Under the pieces are notes generated by a model that was given only the letters and a program-made list of their open reading frames with translations, did no database searches and was not told the origin of the DNA. A DNA stretch of 46,004 nucleotides from an uncultured Lentisphaerota bacterium (GTDB taxonomy: Bacteria > Verrucomicrobiota > Lentisphaeria > Victivallales > UBA1829), in contig ONQZ01000016.1 in NCBI GenBank assembly GCA_900320095.1, positions 1 to 46,004 of the forward strand, written 5' to 3'. Position 1 is the stretch's first letter; the number at the start of each line of letters is the position of its first letter. The translations under genes were made by a program, and so were the position numbers. Below are positions 8,868 through 18,058 of this stretch, one piece after another.

Positions 8868-10160
8868 TCAGGAAATGGCTTTCGCCGCCGCGATCAGCGA
8901 CGGCAGGATCTTCGGCAGATCGCCCGCGCCGATGATGGCCGCGACATCGCCTTTTTTGAGCTCAAGTCCGGCACGCGCGCCCATGTCGTCCCAGCTCCCC
9001 GCGAGCGCGACTCCGCCGACCGACGCTGCGAGGTTGTCCGAGGTATATTTCCCGCTTCCGGTCCAGGCGGCGAAGACCGGCGTGACGAACACGCGGTCCG
9101 CCTTTTTTAGCTCGATTATGAACTCGTTGAAATAACGTTCGAGGCGCGCATAGCGGTGCGGCTGGAAGATCACGACGAGGCGGCGTCCGGGGTAGAGTTC
9201 GCGCATGGAACGGATGCTTTCGCGGAGTTCGGTCGGATGATGCGCGTAGTCCTCGATGACCGTGACCGCGCCGTTGAACCGGACGGAGAGACGGCGTTCG
9301 ACCCCGGGAAATTCACGGAGCGTCTTTTCCGCCTCGGCGGCGTCGAATCCGAGCAGTTCGGCGGCCTTCACGGCGATCATGCCGTCCAGCCGCTGGAAAT
9401 GCCCGAATCCGGGCAGGAACTCGTCCGGCATGTCCGCGAGGTCGAGCCGGACCGCGTGCGGATGGCCTTTGAAGAGCCGGTCGGTCTCCTCCGAGGCGCA
9501 GTACAGCAGGGTTCCCGACTGCTCCGCGAACGCCTTGAAATTGTGTTCCAGCGCCTCGAATCCGCCGAGGCTCCACGCGTGGTCGTCCTCCACGTTCGTG
9601 ACGATCCCGAGGTGCGGACGCAGCAGCGTGTGCGTGCCGTCGCTCTCGTCCGCCTCGGTGACGAACAGGTCGCCGTCGCCCGCCGCGCCCGCGCTTTCCC
9701 AGCCCGTCACGGCTCCGCCGATCATGTAGCCGGGATTCGCGCCGAGTTCGCGGAGCAGCCACGCCAGCATCGCGCTCACGCTTGTTTTGCCGTGCGAACC
9801 GCTGACCGCCACCGGCCGCCTGTACGAATCCGTCACGACCGCGAGCGCTTCGCCCCGCCTCAGCACGGGCAATCCGCGCCGCATGGCCTCCGCGACTTCC
9901 GGGTTTTCCGGTCCCGCTGCCGAAGTCCGCACGACCAGAAGCCCGTCGTTGTCCGGCGGGAGGTTTTCGACACGGTGTCCGGCGGGCGCGATGTGTGCGC
10001 CGTTTTTGCGGAGCGTCGCCGCGGCGGCGTTGTCGAGCAGATCAGAGCCGGTCACGCGGAATCCTTTTTCGAGGAGGATCCGGGCGAGGGGGGCGCAGCC
10101 CGCGCCGCAGCAGCCGATGATGTGGACGGACCGGAAGTCGGAAAGCGGAGGGAATGACAT
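8868..10160 (-). CDS. murC: UDP-N-acetylmuramate--L-alanine ligase
   Basis: 430 residues when started at the ATG at 10160 (MSFPPLSDFRSVHIIG); the longer frame upstream is AT-rich, low-complexity and unlikely to be coding. Mur ligase features are the Rossmann start IIGCCGAGCAPLA (~14-26), ATP loop VSGSHGKTSVSAML (~117-130), a central region with TEADESDG and NVEDDHAW, and the C-terminal YAHHPTEL and FQPHRYARLERYF. FQPHRY and the NPEV...G.PVLRRGEAL pattern favour MurC over Mpl. It adds L-Ala to UDP-MurNAc in the cytoplasm. It stands alone, outside any dcw cluster, convergent with the desulfurase. It is somewhat shorter than the common 460-490. Confidence 0.88.
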   Translation of the reverse strand: MSFPPLSDFRSVHIIGCCGAGCAPLARILLEKGFRVTGSDLLDNAAAATLRKNGAHIAPAGHRVENLPPDNDGLLVVRTSAAGPENPEVAEAMRRGLPVLRRGEALAVVTDSYRRPVAVSGSHGKTSVSAMLAWLLRELGANPGYMIGGAVTGWESAGAAGDGDLFVTEADESDGTHTLLRPHLGIVTNVEDDHAWSLGGFEALEHNFKAFAEQSGTLLYCASEETDRLFKGHPHAVRLDLADMPDEFLPGFGHFQRLDGMIAVKAAELLGFDAAEAEKTLREFPGVERRLSVRFNGAVTVIEDYAHHPTELRESIRSMRELYPGRRLVVIFQPHRYARLERYFNEFIIELKKADRVFVTPVFAAWTGSGKYTSDNLAASVGGVALAGSWDDMGARAGLELKKGDVAAIIGAGDLPKILPSLIAAAKAIS

Positions 10161-10221
10161 GGGATTACGATTTGGAAAAAGCTGTTGAAATCCTTGGAAA
10201 AATCGGAACAAAAACAATAAA

Positions 10222-10249
10222 AAGTTACAGCAGAAAAGGGAAAAATCAA
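10222..10249 (-). promoter_or_regulatory. Probable murC promoter
   Basis: Minus-strand TTGATT (10244-10249), 16-nt spacer, TAACTT (10222-10227), about 60 nt upstream of the murC ATG. The region is T-rich on this strand, so a chance match is possible. Confidence 0.4.
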
Positions 10250-10309
10250 GCAAAAGAATAAAAAGTGGGGGAAAAATGAAAAGATGAGGCTGAAAGTCAT
10301 GTTTTCTCC

Positions 10310-10338
10310 TTGATATTTTACTATAGATGTGGTATATT
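10310..10338 (+). promoter_or_regulatory. Promoter of the LeuA-like/acyl-CoA ligase operon
   Basis: TTGATA (10310-10315), 17-nt spacer, TATATT (10333-10338) with extended -10 TGG. It lies 79 nt upstream of the ATG at 10417, whose Shine-Dalgarno is AAGGAG at 10405-10410. Confidence 0.65.
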
Positions 10339-10416
10339 AAACGTTTATAATCTTTTCTGCCGCGATTGTCCGGCACGGTGCCGGGCAGGGATGGCGAACG
10401 TCGTAAGGAGACGCCC

Positions 10417-11838
10417 ATGAGAAAGATACAAATCGTCGATGTGTCGTTGCGCGAACAAGCCGCGTGCAATGGCAGTTCCTTGAGTTTTAAGGAAAAGATC
10501 GAGGTGGCGCGCCAGCTTGACAAGCTGAACGTGGATGCCATTGAAACGGCTCCGATCGTGAACGGGAAAAACGACATCGTTTTCCTTCACACGCTTGCAC
10601 CCCTTATGACTCGCTGCATTCTTGCCTGCCCGGTGGGGCTTGATCCGAATCTTCTTCCGGATACCTGGGAGGCACTTCGCGCCGCGAAACACCCGCGCCT
10701 GAACGTGGTCGCACCCGTTTCGACGGTGCAGATGGAGTACCAGTTCCACAAGAAGCCGCCGGTCGTGCTCGAAATGATCCGCGCCCAGGTGAAAGCCTGC
10801 CGCGAACTCTGCGAAGACGTCGAACTCTCGCTTCAGGACGCCACGCGCGCCGAGGCCGATTTCCTCGCGCAGGTCATCCGTGCCAGCATCGAATCCGGCG
10901 CGGGCACCATCACCGTGTGCGACACCGCGGGCGTCATGCTGCCCGACGAGTTCAACAAGTTCGTCGCCGCGCTGAACGAAGCCGTGCCCGAGCTCAAAAA
11001 CGTGACGCTGTCGTTCGCGTATTCCAACGCCCTGCACATGGCGGCGGCGTGCATCTTCGCCAGCGTAAGCACCGGATTCGCCCAGATCAAGACCACCTGC
11101 GCGGGCGTGAACGAGCCCAGCCTCCGCAGCATCGCGCACGTTTTCCGCGCGAAAGGCGACGCCCTTGGCGTGTCCTGCGGCCTCAACATGACCGTGCTGG
11201 AGAAATCCTACGAGCAGATCCGCCAGATCCTGAGCGGCCGCGCCGAACAGGACGAGTGCTTCGAAGCGCCCGCGGCCGGCGAGGTTAACTTCAGCATCTC
11301 CAAGTCCGATTCCCGCGAAGCCGTCGCCGACGCCGTCCGCCGGATGGGCTACGACCTCGACGAATTCGCGCTGGATTCCGTTTACGATTCCGTCCAGCGC
11401 ATCGTGCAGAAGAAGACGGAAGCGGCGGTCGGCCCGAAGGAGCTGGAAGCCATCATCGGCACGGTCTCCCTCCAGGTCCCGCCCACCTACCTGCTCAAAT
11501 CCTTCGTCATCACCTCCGGCAACGAGATCACGTCCTACGCCCATGTCATCCTCGAACGCGACGGCGCCGAGGTGAAGGGCTACGGCACGGGCGACGGCCC
11601 GATCGCCGCCGCTTTCCTCGCCATCGAGGGGATCCTCGACCACCACTTCGAGCTTGACGACTTCCAGATCCAGTCCGTGACCGGCGGCGCGTCCGCCATG
11701 GGCACGACCATCGTGAAGCTCCGCTACGAGAACAAGGTGTACGCGGGCAAAGGCGTCTCCACCGACGTGGTCGGCGCGGGCATCCGCGCGTACATCGACG
11801 CCGTGAACAAGATCTGTTTCGAGGCAGGTGTCAAATGA
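10417..11838 (+). CDS. LeuA-like (2-isopropylmalate/homocitrate synthase family) protein with degenerate active site
   Basis: 473 residues. The N-terminal two-thirds align with the HMGL-like TIM barrel of LeuA (start MRKIQIVDVSLREQ). The C-terminus is a LeuA dimer/regulatory domain (GYGTGDGPIAAAFLAIE ~388-404, VTGGASAMGTT, GVSTDVVGAGIRAYIDAVN ~448-466). Key catalytic positions differ. The first metal ligand motif LRDG is LREQ. The HxHND metal and base motif reads FAYSN (~202-206). The GxGERxGN loop reads CAGVNEPSL. So the fold and regulatory domain are kept but the ordinary claisen-type active site is not. Its stop overlaps the ATG of the TIM/acyl-CoA ligase fusion, implying a joint role. Ordinary leucine synthesis is unlikely. 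Confidence 0.8.
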   Translation: MRKIQIVDVSLREQAACNGSSLSFKEKIEVARQLDKLNVDAIETAPIVNGKNDIVFLHTLAPLMTRCILACPVGLDPNLLPDTWEALRAAKHPRLNVVAPVSTVQMEYQFHKKPPVVLEMIRAQVKACRELCEDVELSLQDATRAEADFLAQVIRASIESGAGTITVCDTAGVMLPDEFNKFVAALNEAVPELKNVTLSFAYSNALHMAAACIFASVSTGFAQIKTTCAGVNEPSLRSIAHVFRAKGDALGVSCGLNMTVLEKSYEQIRQILSGRAEQDECFEAPAAGEVNFSISKSDSREAVADAVRRMGYDLDEFALDSVYDSVQRIVQKKTEAAVGPKELEAIIGTVSLQVPPTYLLKSFVITSGNEITSYAHVILERDGAEVKGYGTGDGPIAAAFLAIEGILDHHFELDDFQIQSVTGGASAMGTTIVKLRYENKVYAGKGVSTDVVGAGIRAYIDAVNKICFEAGVK

Positions 11839-14327
11839 AACTGTCGTTCTCGACCAATCGTTGGGAATCCTACAGCTTCGACGATTTCGTCAGGATCGCC
11901 CGCGAATACAAGTTCAACGGGATCGAGGTCCACAACATCGACACGCCGAAGCTCCGGAACGATTTCCTGCCGGAACGCCTCGCCGGCGTCCAGCACAAAC
12001 TCCATAACCACGACCTGTGCATCTCCTGCCTCGACCTCGTGAACGATATCGCCGCGAAGCCGGAGGAAGCGTTCGACGAGCTCAAACGCTGTCTTGAGGC
12101 CGCGCGCCGTCTGCACGTGCCCTACATCCGCCTGAAAGTCGGCGGAAACACGCCCGGCGACGATGCCGCCGCCCGCGAGTTCATCGGGCGCGCTCTCCCG
12201 CTCGCCGAACAGTCCCGCGTGGTCCTGCTCGTGGAGACGGTCGGGTACTACGCCGACACGCTGAAGCTCGGCGACCTGCTCTCGAGCTTCATGACGGACA
12301 ACCTCGCCGCGCTGTGGGACCTGCATTATCCCTACCGCGTCTGCGGCGAGACCCCGGAAGCCACGGTCAAAAATTTGGGCGCGTACATCAAACACGTCCA
12401 CCTGAAGGACTCCGAAAGCGCCGAGGTCCACGCCATCGTCGGCGAGGGCTCGCTCCCGCTCGACCGCGTGATGAACGCCCTTCGCTCGGTGAACTACGAC
12501 GGGTTCATCTCCATCGAATGGGACCCGAAGTGGGAAGCGGAGATCAGCTCGCCCGACGTGATCTTCGCGCAGTTCGTGAGCTACATGAGCCGGTTCGAGC
12601 TGGCGCGCGCGAAGGCGACCCTCTACGAAAACAAGCGCCGCACCGGGAAATTCATCTGGAAGAAGGACATCCTGATCGAAAAGACGTTCTCCCAGGTGCT
12701 CGACGCCATGGTCCGCGAATTCCCCGACCAGTACGCGTTCAAGTACACTACGCTCGACTATACGCGAACCTATTCCGAGTTCCGCGACGACGTGGACACC
12801 TTCGCCCGCGCGCTGATCGCCCTCGGCGTGAAGCCCGGCGCCAAAGTCGCGATCTGGGCGACGAACGTGCCGCAGTGGTATATCACGTTCTGGGCGACCA
12901 CGAAGATCGGCGCCGCGCTCGTCACGGTGAACACCGCGTACAAGATCCAGGAGGCGGAATACCTGCTGCGCCAGTCCGACACCCACACGCTGGTGATGAT
13001 CGAGGGCTACCGCGATTCCGACTACGCCGGCATCATGAACGAGCTCTGCCCCGAGCTCGCGCAGACGAAGACCGGCGAACCGCTCCACGCGAAGCGCCTG
13101 CCGTTTCTCCGCAACATCATCTCGGTCGGATTCCGCCAGCCCGGCAGCCTGACCTGGGAGGAAGCCGTGGAGTTCGCCCACAAGGTGCCGATGGAGGAGC
13201 TCCGCCGCCGCGCCGACGCCGTGGACATCCACGACGTGTGCAACATGCAGTACACCTCCGGCACCACCGGATTCCCGAAGGGCGTCATGCTGACCCACTA
13301 CAACGTCGTGAACAACGGCAAGTGCATCGGCGACAGCATGGACCTCTCCACCGCCGACCGCATGATGGTCCAGGTGCCGATGTTCCACTGCTTCGGCATG
13401 GTGCTGGCGATGACCGCGTCCATGACGCACGGCGCCACGCTGTGCCCGCTGCCCTATTTCTCCCCGAAATCCGCCCTCGCGTGCATCAACCAGGAGAAGA
13501 TCACGGCGTTCCACGGCGTGCCCACGATGTTCATCGCCATGCTCGAGCACCCCGACTTCCCGAAGACCGATTTCTCCTACATGCGCACCGGCATCATGGC
13601 GGGTTCGCCGTGCCCGGTGTCCGTCATGCAGGACGTCGTGAACAAGATGAACATGACCGAGATCGTGATCGTGTACGGCCAGACCGAGGCGTCGCCCGGC
13701 TGCACCATGAGCCGCACCGACGACCCGCTGGAGGTCCGCGTGGAGACGGTCGGCTGCGCCATGCCGGAGATCGAATGCCGTATCGTGGACCCCGCGACCG
13801 GAAAAGACCTCCCGGACAACGTCCCCGGCGAGTTCCTCGCCCGCGGTTACAACATCATGAAGGGCTACTACAAGATGCCGCTCGAGACCGCCGCCGCCAT
13901 CGACGCGGACGGCTGGCTTCACACCGGCGACCTGGCGCTCCGCACGCCCGAGGGCAACTACCGCATCACCGGACGCCTGAAGGACATGATCATCCGAGGC
14001 GGCGAGAACATCTACCCGAAGGAGATCGAGGAATTCATCTACACGCATCCGAAAGTCTCTGACGTGCAGGTGATCGGTATCCCGGACGAGCAGTACGGCG
14101 AGGAGATCGTGGCGTGCGTGATCCTGAAGGAAGGCGAGACCATGACCGAGGAGGAGATGAAGGACTTCGTGCGCTCCCACATGGCGAAGTACAAGGTCCC
14201 GCGTTACGTCGACTTCGTGAAGGAGTTCCCCATGAACGCCGCCGGCAAGATCCTCAAGTACAAGATGCGCGAGGATGCCGTGAACCGCCTCAAGATCAAG
14301 AAGGTCGACGGCATCGTCGCCGAGTGA
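11835..14327 (+). CDS. Fusion: sugar-phosphate isomerase/epimerase-type TIM barrel + AMP-dependent acyl-CoA ligase
   Basis: One uninterrupted 830-residue frame encodes two domains. Residues ~1-265 form an AP-endonuclease-2/xylose-isomerase-like TIM barrel with metal-ligand positions apparently intact: VETVG (~135), WDLHYP (~161), HVHLKDS (~187), ISIEWDP (~226). Residues ~285-830 are an acyl-CoA synthetase with YTSGTTGFPKG (~473-483), YGQTEASPG (~614), GWLHTGDLA (~693), GRLKDMIIRGGENIYP (~713-728) and the catalytic lysine in AAGKILK (~K805). A helical linker joins them. The ATG overlaps the stop of the LeuA-like gene. Substrates are unknown. The fusion implies that the barrel product or a related acid is activated to an acyl-CoA. 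Both domains look active. Confidence 0.88.
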   Translation: MKLSFSTNRWESYSFDDFVRIAREYKFNGIEVHNIDTPKLRNDFLPERLAGVQHKLHNHDLCISCLDLVNDIAAKPEEAFDELKRCLEAARRLHVPYIRLKVGGNTPGDDAAAREFIGRALPLAEQSRVVLLVETVGYYADTLKLGDLLSSFMTDNLAALWDLHYPYRVCGETPEATVKNLGAYIKHVHLKDSESAEVHAIVGEGSLPLDRVMNALRSVNYDGFISIEWDPKWEAEISSPDVIFAQFVSYMSRFELARAKATLYENKRRTGKFIWKKDILIEKTFSQVLDAMVREFPDQYAFKYTTLDYTRTYSEFRDDVDTFARALIALGVKPGAKVAIWATNVPQWYITFWATTKIGAALVTVNTAYKIQEAEYLLRQSDTHTLVMIEGYRDSDYAGIMNELCPELAQTKTGEPLHAKRLPFLRNIISVGFRQPGSLTWEEAVEFAHKVPMEELRRRADAVDIHDVCNMQYTSGTTGFPKGVMLTHYNVVNNGKCIGDSMDLSTADRMMVQVPMFHCFGMVLAMTASMTHGATLCPLPYFSPKSALACINQEKITAFHGVPTMFIAMLEHPDFPKTDFSYMRTGIMAGSPCPVSVMQDVVNKMNMTEIVIVYGQTEASPGCTMSRTDDPLEVRVETVGCAMPEIECRIVDPATGKDLPDNVPGEFLARGYNIMKGYYKMPLETAAAIDADGWLHTGDLALRTPEGNYRITGRLKDMIIRGGENIYPKEIEEFIYTHPKVSDVQVIGIPDEQYGEEIVACVILKEGETMTEEEMKDFVRSHMAKYKVPRYVDFVKEFPMNAAGKILKYKMREDAVNRLKIKKVDGIVAE

Positions 14328-14334
14328 TCTTTCC

Positions 14335-14403
14335 TGCCGTGCGCGACGGTGTTTCCCGGCGGAGGACAAAGCGCTTCCGCCGGGTTTCCGCATCCGCACG
14401 GCA
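14335..14403 (+). other. Two-tier intergenic hairpin before PFOR
   Basis: Two nested perfect 9-bp stems: outer TGCCGTGCG (14335-14343)/CGCACGGCA (14395-14403), inner CCCGGCGGA (14355-14363)/TCCGCCGGG (14376-14384), the latter followed by TTT. It sits between the acyl-CoA ligase stop and the PFOR start. It could be a terminator, an mRNA processing or stability element, or a PFOR leader structure. No clear sigma70 promoter follows it. Confidence 0.6.
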
Positions 14404-14460
14404 ACATGAAAAATATCTGAAATTAAACTGAACTGATACCGAACAAGGAGACCCGATCCG

Positions 14461-17400
14461 ATGAGTTCCGCGAAACAGTTTGTCACGATGGACGGCAACG
14501 AGGCGTGCGCCTACGCCGCATACGCGTTTTCCGAAGTCGCCGCCATTTACCCGATCACCCCGTCCTCCCCGATGGCCGGAAAAACCGACGAATGGGCGGC
14601 GAAAGGCCGCAAAAACGTGTTCGGCCAGACCGTGACGCTGGTGGAAATGCAGTCCGAAGCGGGCGCGATCGGTGCGATCCACGGTTCGCTCGAAGCGGGC
14701 GCGCTCTCCACGTCCTTCACCTCGTCGCAGGGTCTCATGCTCATGATCCCGGTCATGCACCGCATCTCCGGCGAACGCCTCCCCGGCGTCCTGCACGTGG
14801 CGTCCCGCACGGTCGGCACGCACGCGCTCTCCATCTTCGGGGACCATTCGGACGTGATGAACTGCCGCCAGACCGGATTCGCGATGCTGTCCAGCGCGAA
14901 CGCGCAGGAAGTGATGGACCTCGCTCCCGTGGCGCACCTCGCCGCGATCGAAGGGCTGATCCCGTTCCTGCACTTCTTCGACGGCTTCCGCACCTCGCAC
15001 GAGCTCAGCAAGGTCGAGCCGATCGACTACGCCGACCTGAAGCCGCTCGTCGATATGAAGGCGCTTGAGGCGTTCCGCGCCCACGCGCTAAACCCGGAAC
15101 ACCCGATGCTCCGCGCGACCGTGCAGAACCCCGACATCTTCTTCCAGGTGCGCGAGGCGAACAACGCATTCTACGACGCGCTGCCCGGCATCGTGCAGTC
15201 CTGCATGGACAAGATTGCGTCCGTGACGGGCCGCCAGTATCACCTCTTCGATTACTACGGCGCCCCTGATGCCGAATACGTCGTGGTCGCCATGGGGTCC
15301 GTTTCCGGTACCATCCGCGAGACCGTCGACTGGCTGAACGCACGCGGCGGAAAGACCGGGTTCCTGCAGGTCCACCTGTACAGGCCGTTCTCCGCCGAAC
15401 ACTTCCTCGCCGCGCTGCCCGCCTCGGTCAAACGCATCGCCGTGCTCGACCGCTGCAAGGAAATGGGTGCGGCGGGAGATCCGCTGTATCTGGACGTCCG
15501 CTCCGTGCTGGCCGAGGCGAATCATCCCGCCGCGCTCTCCGTGTACGGCGGCCGCTACGGTCTCTCCTCGAAGGACACCGATCCGGCGCAGATCGAAGCC
15601 GTCTTCCGCAACCTCGCCGCCGAAAAGCCGATGAACAGCTTCACGATCGGCATCGTGGACGACGTGACGCACCGTTCGCTCCCGGTCGAAGCTCCGCTCT
15701 ATCCCGACGACGAGCACATCGTCTGCTGCAAGTTCTGGGGCCTCGGCTCCGACGGCACGGTCGGCGCGAACAAGAACACGGTCAACATCATCAACGCACA
15801 TACCTCGAAGTACGCCCAGGCGTATTTCGAGTACGACGCGAAGAAGTCGTTCGGCGTGACCAAGTCGCATCTCCGGTTCGGCGACAAGCCGATCCGTTCC
15901 TCCTACTACGTGAAGGCCGCCGACTTCATCGGCTGCCACAACGCCACGTATATCTCCAAGTACGACGTCGCGGGCGAGCTCAAGCCGAACGGCACGCTCC
16001 TGCTGAACTGCCCGTGGACGCCCGCCGAGCTCGACGAAAAGCTCCCGGCGCACGTGAAGCGCACGCTCGCCGAACGCCACGCGAAGCTCTACCTGATCGA
16101 CGCCGTCGCCATCGCGGAGCGCCTCGGCCTCGGCAGCCACATCAACATGGTCCTGCAGGCAGCGTTCTTCCGCCTCGCGAACGTCATCCCCGTGGACGAA
16201 GCCGTCGGGTTCATGAAGGCCGCCGCGAAGAAGACCTATTTCGCCAAGGGCGACGACGTAGTGAACCTCAACCTCGCCGCCATCGATGAGGGCGTGAAGA
16301 GCCTCGTGGAAGCTCCCGTGCCGGAATCCTGGCTGAACGCCGCCGATCCCGCGCCCGCCGCACGCCCCGGCCTCCCCGCCGTCGTTACGAACCTGCTGGA
16401 GCCGATCAACGCCCAGAAGGGCGACGACCTGCCCGTGAGCGCGTTCAAGGGCTACGAGGACGGTGTGATCGACATGGGCCTGACCGCCTACGAGAAACGC
16501 GACATCGCGGTCCACGTGCCCGTCTGGGATCCCGCCAAGTGCATCCAGTGCAACAGATGCGCGTTCGCCTGCCCGCACGCCGTGGTGCGTCCGTATCTGC
16601 TGACCGAGGCGGAAGCGACCGCCGCGCCCGCTCCGCTCCGCACGATACCCGCCACTGGCAAGCCCGGCTATGTCTACACGCTCCAGATCAGCGCCGCCGA
16701 CTGCACCGGCTGCGGCGTCTGCGCGTCCGTCTGCCCGGCAAAGGAAAAGGCGCTCGTCATGACCCCGAACGCCGAGACCGACCACGACCTGGCGAACTGG
16801 AATTACCTGCTGTCGCTCCCGGCCAAGTCCGACGTCTTCAACCCCTACACGGTCAAAGGAAGCCAGTTCCGCCGCCCGCTCCTCGAGTTCTCGGCCGCCT
16901 GCGCCGGATGCGGCGAAACGCCCTACGCCAAGCTGCTGACTCAGCTCTTCGGCGACCGCGTGTACTGGGCGAACGCCACCGGGTGTTCGCAGGCGTGGGG
17001 CTCGCCCATGCCCGGCATCCCGTACACCGTGAACCAGCGCGGATTCGGCCCGGCGTGGACCAATTCGCTGTTCGAAAACAACGCCGAGTTCGCGCTCGGC
17101 ATGCTGCTTTCCTCGAAGAAACAGCGCGAAATGCAGGTCATCCGCGTGAAGGCTCTGCTTGAAAAGTCTGTGCCCGAATCCGTGAAAAACGCGCTTCAGG
17201 CGTGGCTTGACGCATTCGACGATCTCGACGCCTCGCGCACGGCGACCGACGCCCTCTGCGACGCGCTCGAATCCGCCCGCGCCGAACTTGCGGCCGACAA
17301 GGAGGTTTCCGAACTTGTCGACGGCATCCTCCTGCACCGCGACCAGCTCGCCAAAAAGACCTTCTGGATGTACGGCGGCGACGGCTGGGCGTACGACATC

Positions 17401-17994
17401 GGATTCGGCGGCCTCGACCACGTGATCGCCAGCGGCGAGAACATCAACGCACTGATCGTGGACACGGAGGTCTACTCGAATACCGGCGGCCAGTCCTCCA
17501 AGGCCACGCAGATCGGCGCTGTGGCGCAGTTCGCCAGCTCCGGCAAGCGCAGCCCGAAAAAGGACCTCGGGCGCATCTTCATGACCTACGGAAACGTCTA
17601 CGTCGCGTCCGTCGCGATGGGCGCGGACCCGAACCAGCTCATGAAGGCGCTCCAGGAGGCCGAGGCGTTCCCCGGACCGTCCGTTGTGATCGCCTACGCC
17701 CCCTGCATGACCCACGGCCTGAAGTGCGGCATGTGCAACGTTCAGCAGGAGATGAAGGCCGCCGTCGACGCCGGGTACTGGTTCCTCTACCGCTACAATC
17801 CGTCGAAGGAGAAGCCGTTTACGCTGGATTCCCCGGCCCCTACGAAGGACTACCGCGACTTCCTGAAGGGCGAAGTCCGCTTCGCTGCGCTCGAACGCAC
17901 CTTCCCCGAGAACGCCGCCACGCTCTTCGAGACCGGCAGAAAGCTCGCCGCGATGAAGTACGCCGAGTACAAGAAGCTCGAAGACAACCAGTGA
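14461..17994 (+). CDS. nifJ: Pyruvate:ferredoxin (flavodoxin) oxidoreductase, single-chain
   Basis: 1177 residues, the full length of homodimeric PFOR. It cleaves pyruvate with CoA to acetyl-CoA and CO2, reducing ferredoxin or flavodoxin. Domain order is as expected: N-terminal domain I (YPITPSSPMA, ~30), a middle CoA/beta domain, two 4Fe-4S motifs (CIQCNRCAFACP ~694 and CTGCGVCASVCP ~748), the proximal cluster/TPP domain starting ACAGCGETPYAKL (~812), GDGWAYDIGFGGLDHV (~974) and DTEVYSNTGGQSSK (~1001), with the C-terminal CMTHG and CGMC cysteines. AAGGAG precedes the ATG. It supports anaerobic fermentation. It lies 133 nt behind the acyl-CoA ligase fusion and could use or feed the same acyl-CoA pool. 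Confidence 0.96.
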   Translation: MSSAKQFVTMDGNEACAYAAYAFSEVAAIYPITPSSPMAGKTDEWAAKGRKNVFGQTVTLVEMQSEAGAIGAIHGSLEAGALSTSFTSSQGLMLMIPVMHRISGERLPGVLHVASRTVGTHALSIFGDHSDVMNCRQTGFAMLSSANAQEVMDLAPVAHLAAIEGLIPFLHFFDGFRTSHELSKVEPIDYADLKPLVDMKALEAFRAHALNPEHPMLRATVQNPDIFFQVREANNAFYDALPGIVQSCMDKIASVTGRQYHLFDYYGAPDAEYVVVAMGSVSGTIRETVDWLNARGGKTGFLQVHLYRPFSAEHFLAALPASVKRIAVLDRCKEMGAAGDPLYLDVRSVLAEANHPAALSVYGGRYGLSSKDTDPAQIEAVFRNLAAEKPMNSFTIGIVDDVTHRSLPVEAPLYPDDEHIVCCKFWGLGSDGTVGANKNTVNIINAHTSKYAQAYFEYDAKKSFGVTKSHLRFGDKPIRSSYYVKAADFIGCHNATYISKYDVAGELKPNGTLLLNCPWTPAELDEKLPAHVKRTLAERHAKLYLIDAVAIAERLGLGSHINMVLQAAFFRLANVIPVDEAVGFMKAAAKKTYFAKGDDVVNLNLAAIDEGVKSLVEAPVPESWLNAADPAPAARPGLPAVVTNLLEPINAQKGDDLPVSAFKGYEDGVIDMGLTAYEKRDIAVHVPVWDPAKCIQCNRCAFACPHAVVRPYLLTEAEATAAPAPLRTIPATGKPGYVYTLQISAADCTGCGVCASVCPAKEKALVMTPNAETDHDLANWNYLLSLPAKSDVFNPYTVKGSQFRRPLLEFSAACAGCGETPYAKLLTQLFGDRVYWANATGCSQAWGSPMPGIPYTVNQRGFGPAWTNSLFENNAEFALGMLLSSKKQREMQVIRVKALLEKSVPESVKNALQAWLDAFDDLDASRTATDALCDALESARAELAADKEVSELVDGILLHRDQLAKKTFWMYGGDGWAYDIGFGGLDHVIASGENINALIVDTEVYSNTGGQSSKATQIGAVAQFASSGKRSPKKDLGRIFMTYGNVYVASVAMGADPNQLMKALQEAEAFPGPSVVIAYAPCMTHGLKCGMCNVQQEMKAAVDAGYWFLYRYNPSKEKPFTLDSPAPTKDYRDFLKGEVRFAALERTFPENAATLFETGRKLAAMKYAEYKKLEDNQ

Positions 17995-18058
17995 TCTTAG
18001 GGCACCTCTATTCATTGGGGAGCGGCGGCTTTTCGCATCCGGGCAAATCCCGACTGGG

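Noticed and set aside
10161..10577. N-terminal extension of murC
   Set aside because: It is Phe/Leu-rich low-complexity sequence from an AT-rich intergenic region that also contains two promoters.
11724..14498. A 924-residue minus-strand open frame opposite the LeuA-like/fusion genes
   Set aside because: It is a GC-driven antisense frame, rich in His/Arg/Val/Leu/Asp with no domain, lying fully over recognised genes. The same applies to the long antisense frames at 15088-18015, 20807-23056 and 29267-31162 and the plus-strand frames over panE, tgt and pgk.
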